Origin: Acidimicrobiia bacterium
Lineage (GTDB): Bacteria > Actinomycetota > Acidimicrobiia > Acidimicrobiales > SZUA-35
DNA length: 5,669 nucleotides
Direction of reading: 5' to 3'
Assembly: GCA_029857855.1 (NCBI GenBank)
Contig: JAOUGG010000224.1
Span: forward strand, 1 to 5,669
The position numbers and the translations under genes were made by a program. Shown here piece after piece: positions 1 to 5,669 of the stretch (position 1 is its first letter; the number at the start of each line of letters is the position of its first letter). The notes beneath the pieces are model-generated. The model worked only from the letters and a program-made list of their open reading frames with translations, had not been told where the DNA came from and searched no databases.

Positions 1-1616
1 CACTCGTTGCACAGTTCCGACCACACCAGATACTGCTGGCGCCCCTCCTGACCTTCCAGACTCGGAATGGAGAAGAAGGCATCGTTGGGGCAGACGGTGA
101 TGCAGAAATTGCAGGCGACGCACCCGAACATCTGCAGTTCGTTGTCGACCTCGCGTGGCAGCTTGGCGTTGCCCTCACGGGTGTAGGGCTCGATGCCGTC
201 GCCTCGGATGGACGCCACGTGTCGGTCGACGGTGGCCCGGTATCCGGCGGCGACCGCCTCCTGCTGGCGAGCCGCTCGCCAATCGGCGAGGTTGGTCGCT
301 CCCGACTCGGCGATCGTGGTCGTGAGCGCCTTCAGCATCGGGGCGAGGCGACCGTAGCCGCCGGGTTTGAGGAGGTCGGAGCAGATGGTGGCCGGGTTGA
401 CCCCCGTGGCCAGCGTGTCGGCCAGATTGTCCTTGCCGACACCGGCCGAGAAGCTGACCATGACGTCGCCGTCGTGGCCGGGTATGGCGAGCACGCCGGG
501 CAGCGCATCGGCCAACCTCGCCAGCAGGGTCGACGCCAGCACATGAAGGGGTGGGCCCGACAGGTACATGGTGTCTTCCGGCATCCACTGTTTGATGTTG
601 TTGACGACGAGGGTGTTGGTCAGCTTGATACCGAACCGGTGACCTCGGTCCTTTGCGTAGTTGTTGAGCTCGTCGATCAGTTCGATCCCCCGATCGAACT
701 GCAGGTCCTCGGCAAAGGCCGATTCCTTCACTGCGACGTCGTGGTAGCCGAGCTCGTCGTTGACGATCGACCGGACGTTCTCGTAGCCCAGCAACGTCGG
801 ATTCAGTTTGACGATCACGTCCAGGTCGTGTTCATCGATGAGATGCTTGGTGATCTGTTCGATCTCGTGGGGTGGGCAGCCGTGGAACGTCGACAGGGTG
901 AGGGTGTCGGACAGTGCCGTGGTGAAGTCGAGATCCCGATACTCTGCGAAGGGCTCCGGAATCTCGCCTCGGAGGCGATCGACCTCGGCCTCGGCGCGAC
1001 GCATACCGACGATGAATTCGGCCACCCGCGGATCGGAGATGCCGGCGAGGTCGTACCCGACGGACATGTCGAAGACGTGGGGCCCCGGGGTTCCATCGGC
1101 CCCTGCCACATGTTCGAGGAGCGGGTCCCAGCGCGACAGGATGTCGAGCAGCATCGATGCCTTCACGTATTCGGTGAGGCTCTGGCCGAGGGTCAGCTCC
1201 TGGCTCCATTCGATGTTGTAGCCGATCGTCTGCATGTCGATGCAGGGGCGGGCGATCTCCAGCTCATCGAGGATCTGAACGGTCTTCAGCTCGAACAGCC
1301 GCGACCCGCCCAACCAGGCAAGCACGATGTTCTGCGCCAATTGGGAGTGAGGGCCGGCGGCCGGGCCGATCGGCGAAGCGGCCCGGCGGCCAACGAAGCT
1401 GAATCCGAGGTCGATCTCCGGGTCGGGACGCCAGAATCGACCGGTCGGCAGGTCGAAGATGCGATTGCGGCTGTCGAACTCGTGGGCCACTCGGCCGAGG
1501 AGCAGCCCGAGGCTCATCGGGGTGAGCGGGGCGGTGTCGCCGATGTGGTCATGACCAGGGTGATTCGTGTGGAGGGCGCGCTGGGTCACGACGTCAACGT
1601 AGCTGTCCGTTAACAT
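1..1616 (-). CDS. YgfK-like (putative selenate reductase family) flavin/iron-sulfur oxidoreductase, C-terminus beyond window
   Basis: The complement strand reads open for 538 codons and leaves the window before a stop. Residues about 70-425 match the N-terminal dihydropyrimidine/dihydroorotate-dehydrogenase-like barrel of E. coli YgfK, compared from memory: SPIGPAAGPHSQLAQNI at 81, FELKTVQILDELE at 108, STFHGCPPHEIE at 242, VKLNPTLLGYENVR at 269, KLTNTL at 331, DLLKPGGYGRL at 414. A ferredoxin domain follows near 499, with CxxCxxCxxxCP (C499, C502, C505, C509) and LCNE at the edge, the position of CNECGNC in YgfK. E. coli YgfK is about 1000 residues and has a GltD-like FAD/NAD(P)H module between barrel and C-terminal ferredoxin; here only about 75 linker residues separate them. 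The protein is probably a cytoplasmic electron-transfer oxidoreductase; substrate unknown. The ATG at 1616 is the first in frame but has no good Shine-Dalgarno. GTG at 1589 and ATG at 1517 are alternatives, the latter closest to where family similarity begins. Family call firm; start and biochemical role uncertain. Confidence 0.85.
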   Translation of the reverse strand, partial: MLTDSYVDVVTQRALHTNHPGHDHIGDTAPLTPMSLGLLLGRVAHEFDSRNRIFDLPTGRFWRPDPEIDLGFSFVGRRAASPIGPAAGPHSQLAQNIVLAWLGGSRLFELKTVQILDELEIARPCIDMQTIGYNIEWSQELTLGQSLTEYVKASMLLDILSRWDPLLEHVAGADGTPGPHVFDMSVGYDLAGISDPRVAEFIVGMRRAEAEVDRLRGEIPEPFAEYRDLDFTTALSDTLTLSTFHGCPPHEIEQITKHLIDEHDLDVIVKLNPTLLGYENVRSIVNDELGYHDVAVKESAFAEDLQFDRGIELIDELNNYAKDRGHRFGIKLTNTLVVNNIKQWMPEDTMYLSGPPLHVLASTLLARLADALPGVLAIPGHDGDVMVSFSAGVGKDNLADTLATGVNPATICSDLLKPGGYGRLAPMLKALTTTIAESGATNLADWRAARQQEAVAAGYRATVDRHVASIRGDGIEPYTREGNAKLPREVDNELQMFGCVACNFCITVCPNDAFFSIPSLEGQEGRQQYLVWSELCNE

Positions 1617-1858
1617 TCTGTAAAGCAGAGTTCGGTGGCCCTGGGGCTCCTGTGCAATGACTGTTCCGGCCCACACTGGCGCCGTGCCAAACACCGGATC
1701 GCCGAGCGACGGCCGTATCCGATCGGCGTCGGAACAGGCTGACTCGGTCCCGGCAAAGAAGTCGACAGATCACCACCGGCGGCGGTCAGACCACGGCCCG
1801 CTTCGGAGTCGCCCCCAAGCAGGGTTCGCACGCCGCGAAGACGACGGTCGAGCACCCC
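1617..1858. other. Divergent gap with no convincing gene start; right part is coding-like remnant sequence
   Basis: This stretch lies between the leftward YgfK-like gene and the rightward RimB-like fragment. No clear -35/-10 pair or Shine-Dalgarno was found for either direction. From about 1769 the frame of the downstream fragment already looks coding: G/C-rich third positions and a peptide with GGQTTARFGV and TTVEHPVV, which fits the middle of PF05618 proteins. Between the TGA at 1658 and the GTG at 1859 that frame has no ATG, GTG or TTG. A different frame, from the ATG at 1657, contains VPNTGS, RSAS and AD at roughly the spacing of the family's VDTGA..TSALHAD segment. This could be a decayed, frameshifted N-terminus, but it could also be chance. 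Confidence 0.4.
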
Positions 1859-2101
1859 GTGGTCGGATTCAAGAAGGTCCGGTCCTCGAACGGGCAGGCC
1901 GAGTTGCGGCCGGTGATTCGAACCCTTGCCGTGATCGGCGATGAAACTTTCGAGATTGACATCACGTTGGCCTCAAGGGACGCCATGGGATTCCGTATGC
2001 TGTTGGGTAGAAGAGAGGTGCGTAATCGATTCGTGATCGATCCGGGGCGCTCTTTTCTGCAGCCGGCATCCTCCGACGTCGCTCTGCCGACCGACCAGTG
2101 A
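1859..2101 (+). CDS. RimB-like (PF05618, retropepsin-type 'ATP-dependent zinc protease' family) C-terminal fragment, possibly a pseudogene
   Basis: The 80-residue frame from the GTG at 1859 carries the C-terminal half of the PF05618 family signature: KKVRSSNGQ at residues 5-13, RPVIRTL at 17, a strand IDITLASRD, then MGFRMLLGRREVRNRFVIDP ending in GRSFL. Full-length members are commonly about 140 residues or more and carry an N-terminal GWREW-like strand and the catalytic DTGA of aspartic proteases. Neither is in frame here. Similarity continues upstream of the GTG to about 1769, so 1859 is probably not the ancestral start, and it lacks a Shine-Dalgarno. The piece may be a decayed gene, a gene split by a frameshift or assembly error, or a shortened protein without protease activity. 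It ends 19 bp before rimK. In Pseudomonas RimB is encoded with RimK and modulates it, which fits this neighbourhood. Family is well supported; intactness is doubtful. Confidence 0.6.
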   Translation: MVGFKKVRSSNGQAELRPVIRTLAVIGDETFEIDITLASRDAMGFRMLLGRREVRNRFVIDPGRSFLQPASSDVALPTDQ

Positions 2102-2110
2102 AGGGGGTGA
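2101..2110 (+). promoter_or_regulatory. Shine-Dalgarno sequence for rimK
   Basis: AAGGGGGTGA differs from the full anti-SD complement AAGGAGGTGA at one base. It begins on the last base of the upstream fragment's stop codon and ends 10 nt before the ATG at 2121. That spacing is slightly long but workable. It supports 2121 as the rimK start and suggests the two frames were translated from one mRNA. Confidence 0.6.
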
Positions 2111-2120
2111 ACGACCCGCC

Positions 2121-3350
2121 ATGAAACTTGCCGTACTTTCGCGCCAACCAAGGTCCTACAGCACCCGCCGTCTCATCGCGGCCGCCCACGAGCGGGGCCA
2201 CGACGTCGAGATCCTCCACACGCTGCGCCTCGCCCTCGATCTCTCGGGAGACCATCACGACCTTCTCTACCGCGGTGAACAAGTGGCCGACTACGACGCC
2301 ATCCTGCCGCGGATCGGCGCCTCGATCACCTTCTACGGGATGGCCGTGGTCCGGCAGTTCGAGCAGATGGACGTCTACACCCCGACCACGGCCGACGCGA
2401 TCGCCAACTCCCGCGACAAGCTGCGTTCGATTCAGTTGCTGGCCCGCAACTCGATCCCGATTCCCGACACCACATTCGTCCGCGACCGGGGCGACGTGCG
2501 GCCGGCGATCGAACGTGTCGGGGGAGCGCCGGTCGTCATCAAACTGCTCGAGGGAACGCAAGGCATCGGTGTGATCCTGGCTCCTGAGGCCAATGTGGCC
2601 GAGACGGTGATCGAGACACTCCAGTGGACCAAGCAGAACGTCCTCATCCAGCGTTTCGTCTCGGAGAGCCGGGGCCGCGACATCCGGGCGCTGGTGGTCG
2701 GCGACCAGGTGATCGCCGCCATGCGCCGTATCGGTCGGGGTGACGAGTTTCGGTCGAACGTCCACCGCGGCGGGCGAACCGAGCCGGTCCAACTCGATGA
2801 TCGTTCGAAGAAGATCGCCGTTCGAGCCGCCCACACCATGGGGCTGCGGGTGGCCGGAGTCGACATGTTGGAGGGAGCAAAGGGCCCGCTGGTGATGGAG
2901 GTGAATTCGTCGCCCGGCCTCGAAGGCATCGAGGGCGCTACGGATCTCGACGTCGCCGGAGCCATCATCGACTACATCGCCAGCCAGGTCACGTTCCCGG
3001 ATCTCGATGTCCGCCAGCGTCTGGCCAACACCCCCGGCTACGGCGTGGCCGAACTCTGCGTGGGGCCAGGGGCCGAGCTGATCGATCAGACGATCCGGGT
3101 CGGTCTTCGTGATCGCGACATCTCGGTTCTGACACTCGTCCGTGGCGATCACGTGGTGCCGAATCCGCGAGAGGATCGTGTGCTCGAGGTCGAGGACCGC
3201 CTGCTGTGTTTCGGCAAGTTGTCGGAGATGCGCTCGCTGATCCCGGCCCGCCGCCGTCGACGGGCGCGGCCGAAACCACAGCCGCTTCCCTCCGATCCCT
3301 TCGCCGACATCGTGGCCGAGATGCCCGAAATGGTGGTCGGTGGGCGCTGA
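2121..3350 (+). CDS. rimK: RimK-family alpha-L-glutamate ligase (ATP-grasp) with C-terminal RCK_C/TrkA-C-like domain
   Basis: This 409-residue protein resembles E. coli RimK (300 residues) over its first ~290. It has an N-terminal pre-ATP-grasp domain (MKLAVLSRQPRSYSTRRL; PRIGASITFYG at 63) and a central DKLRSIQLLAR segment at 99. The ATP-grasp core shows the nucleotide lysine and glycine loop VIKLLEGTQGIGV (139-151), DIRALVVGDQVIAAMRR (187-203), DEFRSNVHRGG (208-218) and the metal-binding MEVNSSPGLEGIE (259-271). RimK enzymes use ATP to join glutamate to a C-terminal carboxylate, classically of ribosomal protein S6, or to make small conjugates. Residues about 305-375 add a domain absent from E. 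coli RimK. It looks like RCK_C/TrkA-C: GYGVAELCV, LIDQTIRVGLRDRDISVL, TLVRGDHVVPNPREDRVLE, then DRLLCFG. These domains bind small ligands in K+ channel and transporter regulators. A basic Arg/Pro tail (377-390) follows. The ATG has a good Shine-Dalgarno and fits the family N-terminus exactly. The true acceptor is unknown. Confidence 0.92.
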   Translation: MKLAVLSRQPRSYSTRRLIAAAHERGHDVEILHTLRLALDLSGDHHDLLYRGEQVADYDAILPRIGASITFYGMAVVRQFEQMDVYTPTTADAIANSRDKLRSIQLLARNSIPIPDTTFVRDRGDVRPAIERVGGAPVVIKLLEGTQGIGVILAPEANVAETVIETLQWTKQNVLIQRFVSESRGRDIRALVVGDQVIAAMRRIGRGDEFRSNVHRGGRTEPVQLDDRSKKIAVRAAHTMGLRVAGVDMLEGAKGPLVMEVNSSPGLEGIEGATDLDVAGAIIDYIASQVTFPDLDVRQRLANTPGYGVAELCVGPGAELIDQTIRVGLRDRDISVLTLVRGDHVVPNPREDRVLEVEDRLLCFGKLSEMRSLIPARRRRRARPKPQPLPSDPFADIVAEMPEMVVGGR

Positions 3351-3486
3351 GGTCCCGGCGCGGCTCTGCCTCGGTGCCTCGCCTCCGGCGAGCCCTCGAG
3401 TTTCGGCTCGATGCCGCGACTCCGCACTCTCGGGTTGGATGGTGGTTTCGTGATGGTGCCGGTTTCCGAGGCCGTTTGGGGATCCC
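3351..3486 (+). other. Spacer between rimK and the deacylase gene
   Basis: These 136 bases hold no ORF I can support. A perfect short hairpin, CTCGCC-TCC-GGCGAG, lies at 3378-3392, and a second weaker inverted repeat (GAGCC/GGCTC) follows at about 3390-3409. No T-tract follows either, so neither is a convincing intrinsic terminator. The same-strand arrangement is compatible with co-transcription, possibly with a processing or attenuation element here. Confidence 0.35.
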
Positions 3487-4449
3487 ATGCCTAGGAGGAA
3501 ACGTCCGCCCTTCGTCATCGCCGGTCAAGAGATCCAGCCGGGGAAACGGGTGCCGCTCGAGTTGCCCTACGCCCAGCTGGTTTCGGGATCGTCGGTCGCC
3601 GCCCCGCTGGTCGTGATGCACGGCCGCCAGGATGGGCCGACGGTCTGGGTCAGCTCCACGATCCACGGCGACGAGATCAACGGCATCGAGATCATCCGGG
3701 AGCTCCTCACCCATCTCAACATTCGTCAGATCTCCGGAACCTTGATTGCCGCCCCGATCGTGAACGTCCACGGATTCATCGCCGGTGACCGCAACCTGCC
3801 CGACGGACGTGATCTCAACCGATCGTTCCCCGGGTCGGCCCGTGGTTCCATGGCATCGCGGATTGCCGACATCTTCATCAAGGAGGTCGTCAGCCGCTGC
3901 GACTGCGGCATCGACCTCCACACCGGCTCGAGCAATCGGGTGAACTGGCCCCAGATCCGAGCCGGCCTGGATGACGAGCCTACGCTGGAGCTGGCGAAGG
4001 TCTTCGGCGCTCCGATCGTCATCAACGCGGAGATCCGCAACGGCTCGCTCCGGCAGGTGGCATCGGAAAACGGAGCGATCGCCCTGCTCTTCGAGGGCGG
4101 GGAGGCCAATCGGTTCGACCAGGAGTCGATCGACGTCGGCGTCGCCGGCATCCGACGCTCGCTCGCCCACATCGGGATGACGCCGCCGGTCGAACTGCCG
4201 GCCACAACGCCATTGATTGCTCAGACGTCGAAGTGGACCCGGTCGTCACGGAGCGGCATTCTTCACCTCGACGTCGATCTCGGCGACCGAGTGCAGCGGG
4301 GCGACTACGTCGCCGCGCTGCACGATCCGTTCGGAAAGCGGTTGAGCCGGATCAAAGCCCGTTCCAGTGGCGTGGTCATCGGTCGGACCCACTCGGCGCT
4401 GGTCAACCAGGGCGAAGCTATCGTCCACATCGCCGAACTCGACGACTGA
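3487..4449 (+). CDS. Succinylglutamate desuccinylase/aspartoacylase (AstE/AspA) family zinc hydrolase
   Basis: The 320-residue protein has the M14-like zinc amidohydrolase pattern of the AstE/AspA family. HGDEINGIE at 60-68 supplies the likely zinc ligands H60 and E63. RDLNRSFPG at 108-116 is the substrate-binding Arg-Asn-Arg segment. GIDLHTGS at 141-148 supplies the third ligand, H145. LLFEGGEANRFD at 200-211 contains the likely catalytic Glu, E203. The C-terminal part (about 255-317: GILHLDVDLGDRVQRGDYVA, then SSGVVIGRTHSALVNQGE) is a beta-rich lipoyl/biotinyl-like cap, usual in this family. Members hydrolyse N-acyl amino acids such as N-succinylglutamate or N-acetylaspartate; no signal peptide is evident, so a cytoplasmic location is likely. 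Following rimK, it may remove or recycle an amino-acid conjugate made by the ligase (inference). The ATG at 3487 is the first start after an in-frame TGA at 3451 and has only a weak GGGGA upstream. An AGGAGG just inside the gene serves no in-frame start. Exact substrate unknown. Confidence 0.9.
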   Translation: MPRRKRPPFVIAGQEIQPGKRVPLELPYAQLVSGSSVAAPLVVMHGRQDGPTVWVSSTIHGDEINGIEIIRELLTHLNIRQISGTLIAAPIVNVHGFIAGDRNLPDGRDLNRSFPGSARGSMASRIADIFIKEVVSRCDCGIDLHTGSSNRVNWPQIRAGLDDEPTLELAKVFGAPIVINAEIRNGSLRQVASENGAIALLFEGGEANRFDQESIDVGVAGIRRSLAHIGMTPPVELPATTPLIAQTSKWTRSSRSGILHLDVDLGDRVQRGDYVAALHDPFGKRLSRIKARSSGVVIGRTHSALVNQGEAIVHIAELDD

Positions 4450-4455
4450 CGTGGT

Positions 4456-4469
4456 CGGGGATTGCCCCG
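4456..4469. terminator. Possible weak bidirectional hairpin between convergent genes
   Basis: CGGGG-ATTG-CCCCG forms a 5-bp perfect stem with a 4-nt loop. It lies in the 27-bp gap between the stop codon of the plus-strand deacylase and the stop of the minus-strand hydrolase. There is no T-tract on either side, so terminator function is inferred mainly from position. Confidence 0.3.
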
Positions 4470-4476
4470 TTCGACT

Positions 4477-5220
4477 TCAGGCCGTGACCGGGGTGTTGTC
4501 GAGCAGGAAGTCCTCGACCTTGGCCACGGCCACCTTGCGGGCCGGCTCCTCTTTCCAGGTCTCGATCACTGCTGAGTTCGATGCGGCCGCGGCCAGAGCC
4601 CGTGACGCCGAGGTGGGATGGTACAGATCGTCGCCGACCAGCACGAGGATCGGTGTGTCGACTGCAGCGAAAGCCTCGGGTCCAACGGAGAAGAACTGCT
4701 TGTCGCCACCGTACATGTTCTGACCGAAGGCGTCCCAGGCGTCGTCTTTCACATCGGGTCGTTTTGGTTTGAGTTCGTCGGCCCACGACTCGTACATCTC
4801 GAAGAAGGCGTCGCGGTTGTCCTCTAGACCGATCGTCTGGAACACAACGGCCGAGGCGATGCGCTCGGGCGCGGCGGCGAGCAGCCCTCCGATGTAGGAC
4901 CCGCCGATGCACATGCCGGCCACATGGAACCGGCCGATCCCGAGGTGGTTCATCAGGGCCAGCTGATCCGCGGTGTAGGTGTGCCACCCGTCGCCTGCAG
5001 TGATGGGTCCGGTCGATCGACCGGCGTTGCGCTGGTCCATGGCGATGACCCGGTGATTCTGCGACAGCTGGCGGATCGGGTTCCACGGCGCGTTCTGCCA
5101 CGCCGAGAGGGTCGATCGCATGCCGCCGGGGGCGATCAGGAGTACAGGGAAACCCTCGCCCTCCTCCTCGTAGTAGAGGCTCACGATTCCCGTGTCGGTG
5201 GCGCGCTCGTAGCTCGGCAT
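4477..5220 (-). CDS. Alpha/beta hydrolase with cysteine nucleophile elbow
   Basis: The 247-residue protein has the alpha/beta-hydrolase plan. The oxyanion-hole strand is VLLIAPGG at 26-33, the strand-4 turn is VIAMDQRNAGRS at 58-69, the nucleophile elbow is VAGMCIGGSYIGG at 100-112, and the acid strand is ILVLVGDDLYHP at 191-202. The elbow has Cys104 where most members have Ser, as in dienelactone hydrolases (GxCxGG). D197/D198 are acid candidates. No histidine occurs after H201, so the usual late catalytic His is absent; H201 in the DLYHP turn is the only candidate in that region. Substrate unknown; no signal peptide is evident, so likely cytoplasmic. The frame stays open upstream to 5472, but the ATG at 5220 is preferred: the extra 84 residues are Arg-rich and unlike the fold, and a -10-like TACAAT sits just upstream. 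The gene converges on the deacylase and diverges from the methyltransferase. Confidence 0.85.
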   Translation of the reverse strand: MPSYERATDTGIVSLYYEEEGEGFPVLLIAPGGMRSTLSAWQNAPWNPIRQLSQNHRVIAMDQRNAGRSTGPITAGDGWHTYTADQLALMNHLGIGRFHVAGMCIGGSYIGGLLAAAPERIASAVVFQTIGLEDNRDAFFEMYESWADELKPKRPDVKDDAWDAFGQNMYGGDKQFFSVGPEAFAAVDTPILVLVGDDLYHPTSASRALAAAASNSAVIETWKEEPARKVAVAKVEDFLLDNTPVTA

Positions 5221-5227
5221 AATCCAG

Positions 5228-5233
5228 ATTGTA
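5228..5233 (-). promoter_or_regulatory. -10-like box for the alpha/beta hydrolase, suggesting a leaderless transcript
   Basis: On the minus strand TACAAT lies 7 nt before the ATG at 5220, so transcription would begin at or next to the A of the start codon. No Shine-Dalgarno is present before that ATG. This spacing is typical of leaderless genes in actinobacteria. No good -35 element was seen. Confidence 0.5.
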
Positions 5234-5401
5234 GTGATCCCGACCGGCTCGGGCGCGCCCTCACCATTTCCATTGCGACGCTGGCCAATCAGGCCGTCAA
5301 CCGATAGTCTCTGGCGAACTGCTCGTTCGAGCGGGGAACGAAGGCCGGTTCGCGACGACCGGTCGGTCGACCAGTCGGCCCGACGTTTTCGGTAGGTGAG
5401 A
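5234..5401. other. Divergent intergenic region between hydrolase and MttB-family gene
   Basis: This region separates two divergent starts. It contains two adjoining short palindromes, CGACCGGTCG (5356-5365) and GGTCGACC (5365-5372), about 30-45 bp before the methyltransferase ATG. They could be an operator, but similar CGACCGG-type words also occur inside coding sequence in this window. No confident -35/-10 pair for the rightward gene was found. Confidence 0.3.
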
Positions 5402-5669
5402 ATGACCGACGCGGCACAGACCCGCAGGCGACGCGGGGGCCGACGCCGAGACAGCCGGACAGACGGCGACAACGGTCACGGGCCTGCTCCGGTCGAGCAG
5501 CCGCCCGCCGCTCAACCTCGACGGTCGATGGCTCCCGCCGAGTTGCTGTCGGCCGACCAGATCGAGGCGGTCCATCAGGCCTCGATGACCGTGCTGCGCG
5601 ACACCGGCATGGACGTGCTCAACGCCGAGGCTCGGCGGCTGCTGGCCGACGCCGGAGCGACCGTGGACG
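5402..5669 (+). CDS. Trimethylamine methyltransferase (MttB) family protein, N-terminal part only
   Basis: Eighty-nine codons are visible before the right edge. The protein begins with a basic, low-complexity leader (RRRRGGRRR near residues 8-16, then Pro/Gln-rich to about 40). The start of the MttB-family catalytic domain follows: LLSADQIEAVHQASMTVLRD at 48-67, then TGMDVLN and RRLLADAGATVD. The leader and the 'I..vH.aS..vL...G' helix are typical of non-pyrrolysine MttB-like proteins found widely in soil and marine bacteria. Family members transfer methyl groups from trimethylamine or, in the non-pyrrolysine branch, from glycine betaine and related quaternary amines to a corrinoid protein. 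The pyrrolysine position is not in the window, so the substrate class cannot be decided. The ATG at 5402 has AGGTGA two bases upstream, a short but plausible Shine-Dalgarno spacing. Full-length members are about 500 residues, so under a fifth is seen. Confidence 0.8.
   Translation, partial: MTDAAQTRRRRGGRRRDSRTDGDNGHGPAPVEQPPAAQPRRSMAPAELLSADQIEAVHQASMTVLRDTGMDVLNAEARRLLADAGATVD

Noticed and set aside
219..1613. A 464-codon plus-strand open frame
   Set aside because: It lies antisense to the YgfK-like gene, whose minus-strand translation has clear family motifs and a ferredoxin cysteine pattern. The plus-strand peptide resembles no known fold and is explained by GC-rich codon use.
3378..3392. 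Hairpin CTCGCC-TCC-GGCGAG as a terminator after rimK
   Set aside because: The stem is short and there is no T-tract, and the next gene on the same strand is functionally related, so termination is not supported.
1962..3518. A 518-codon minus-strand open frame
   Set aside because: It is antisense to rimK, which has unmistakable ATP-grasp motifs; the antisense peptide is Arg/His/Asp-rich shadow sequence.
2989..4170. A 393-codon minus-strand open frame
   Set aside because: It spans the end of rimK and most of the deacylase on the wrong strand and has no recognisable motifs.
5009..5024. Perfect 16-bp palindrome CCGGTCGATCGACCGG
   Set aside because: It lies inside the hydrolase coding sequence and encodes part of the ordinary NAGRSTGP loop. 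Similar CGACCGG words recur in coding sequence here, so it is probably a codon-use effect and not an operator.
5221..5472. N-terminal extension of the hydrolase by 84 codons
   Set aside because: The extension is Arg-rich, unlike the fold, and overlaps the promoter region and the start of the divergent MttB-family gene.
1..5669. CRISPR arrays, tRNA or rRNA genes, insertion sequences, riboswitches
   Set aside because: I saw no spaced direct repeats, cloverleaf-like sequences, transposase motifs or terminal inverted repeats on either strand.

Overview
The window is GC-rich, compactly coded bacterial DNA with strong G/C preference at third codon positions. One gene appears to have a leaderless start, with a -10-like box directly before the ATG. 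Together with the gene families present, this suggests a high-GC actinobacterium, perhaps an acidimicrobial-type lineage. That placement is inference, because the window holds no rRNA or other phylogenetic marker.

Layout from left to right. (1) Positions 1-1616, minus strand: most of a YgfK-like protein (the 'putative selenate reductase' family). It has a dihydropyrimidine/dihydroorotate-dehydrogenase-like flavin barrel followed almost directly by a 4Fe-4S ferredoxin domain; its C-terminus lies beyond the left edge. (2) Positions 1617-1858: a divergent gap with no convincing gene start, whose right part is coding-like in the frame of the next ORF. (3) Positions 1859-2101, plus strand: the C-terminal half of a RimB-like, retropepsin-type 'ATP-dependent zinc protease' family protein (PF05618). 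The N-terminal half with the catalytic DTGA motif is not readable in frame. (4) Positions 2121-3350, plus strand: a RimK-type ATP-grasp glutamate ligase with an added C-terminal RCK_C/TrkA-C-like domain. (5) Positions 3487-4449, plus strand: a succinylglutamate desuccinylase/aspartoacylase-family zinc hydrolase. (6) Positions 4477-5220, minus strand and convergent: an alpha/beta hydrolase with a Cys nucleophile elbow. (7) From 5402, plus strand and divergent from the hydrolase: the first 89 codons of a trimethylamine-methyltransferase (MttB) family protein that runs off the right edge.

The central block (items 3-5) is a same-strand set: protease-family fragment, amino-acid ligase, zinc amide hydrolase. 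The fragment and the ligase are 19 bp apart, with the ligase's Shine-Dalgarno starting at the last base of the fragment's stop codon. RimK ligases add glutamate to a protein C-terminus or make small glutamyl/aspartyl conjugates, while AstE/AspA-type hydrolases cleave N-acyl amino acids. The set is therefore plausibly a system that adds and removes an amino-acid tag. The substrate cannot be read from the sequence. The RCK_C-like tail on the ligase is the most unusual feature of the block and suggests control by a small ligand. The flanking redox protein and methyltransferase suggest catabolism of nitrogenous or methylated compounds, but nothing in the sequence ties them to the central block.
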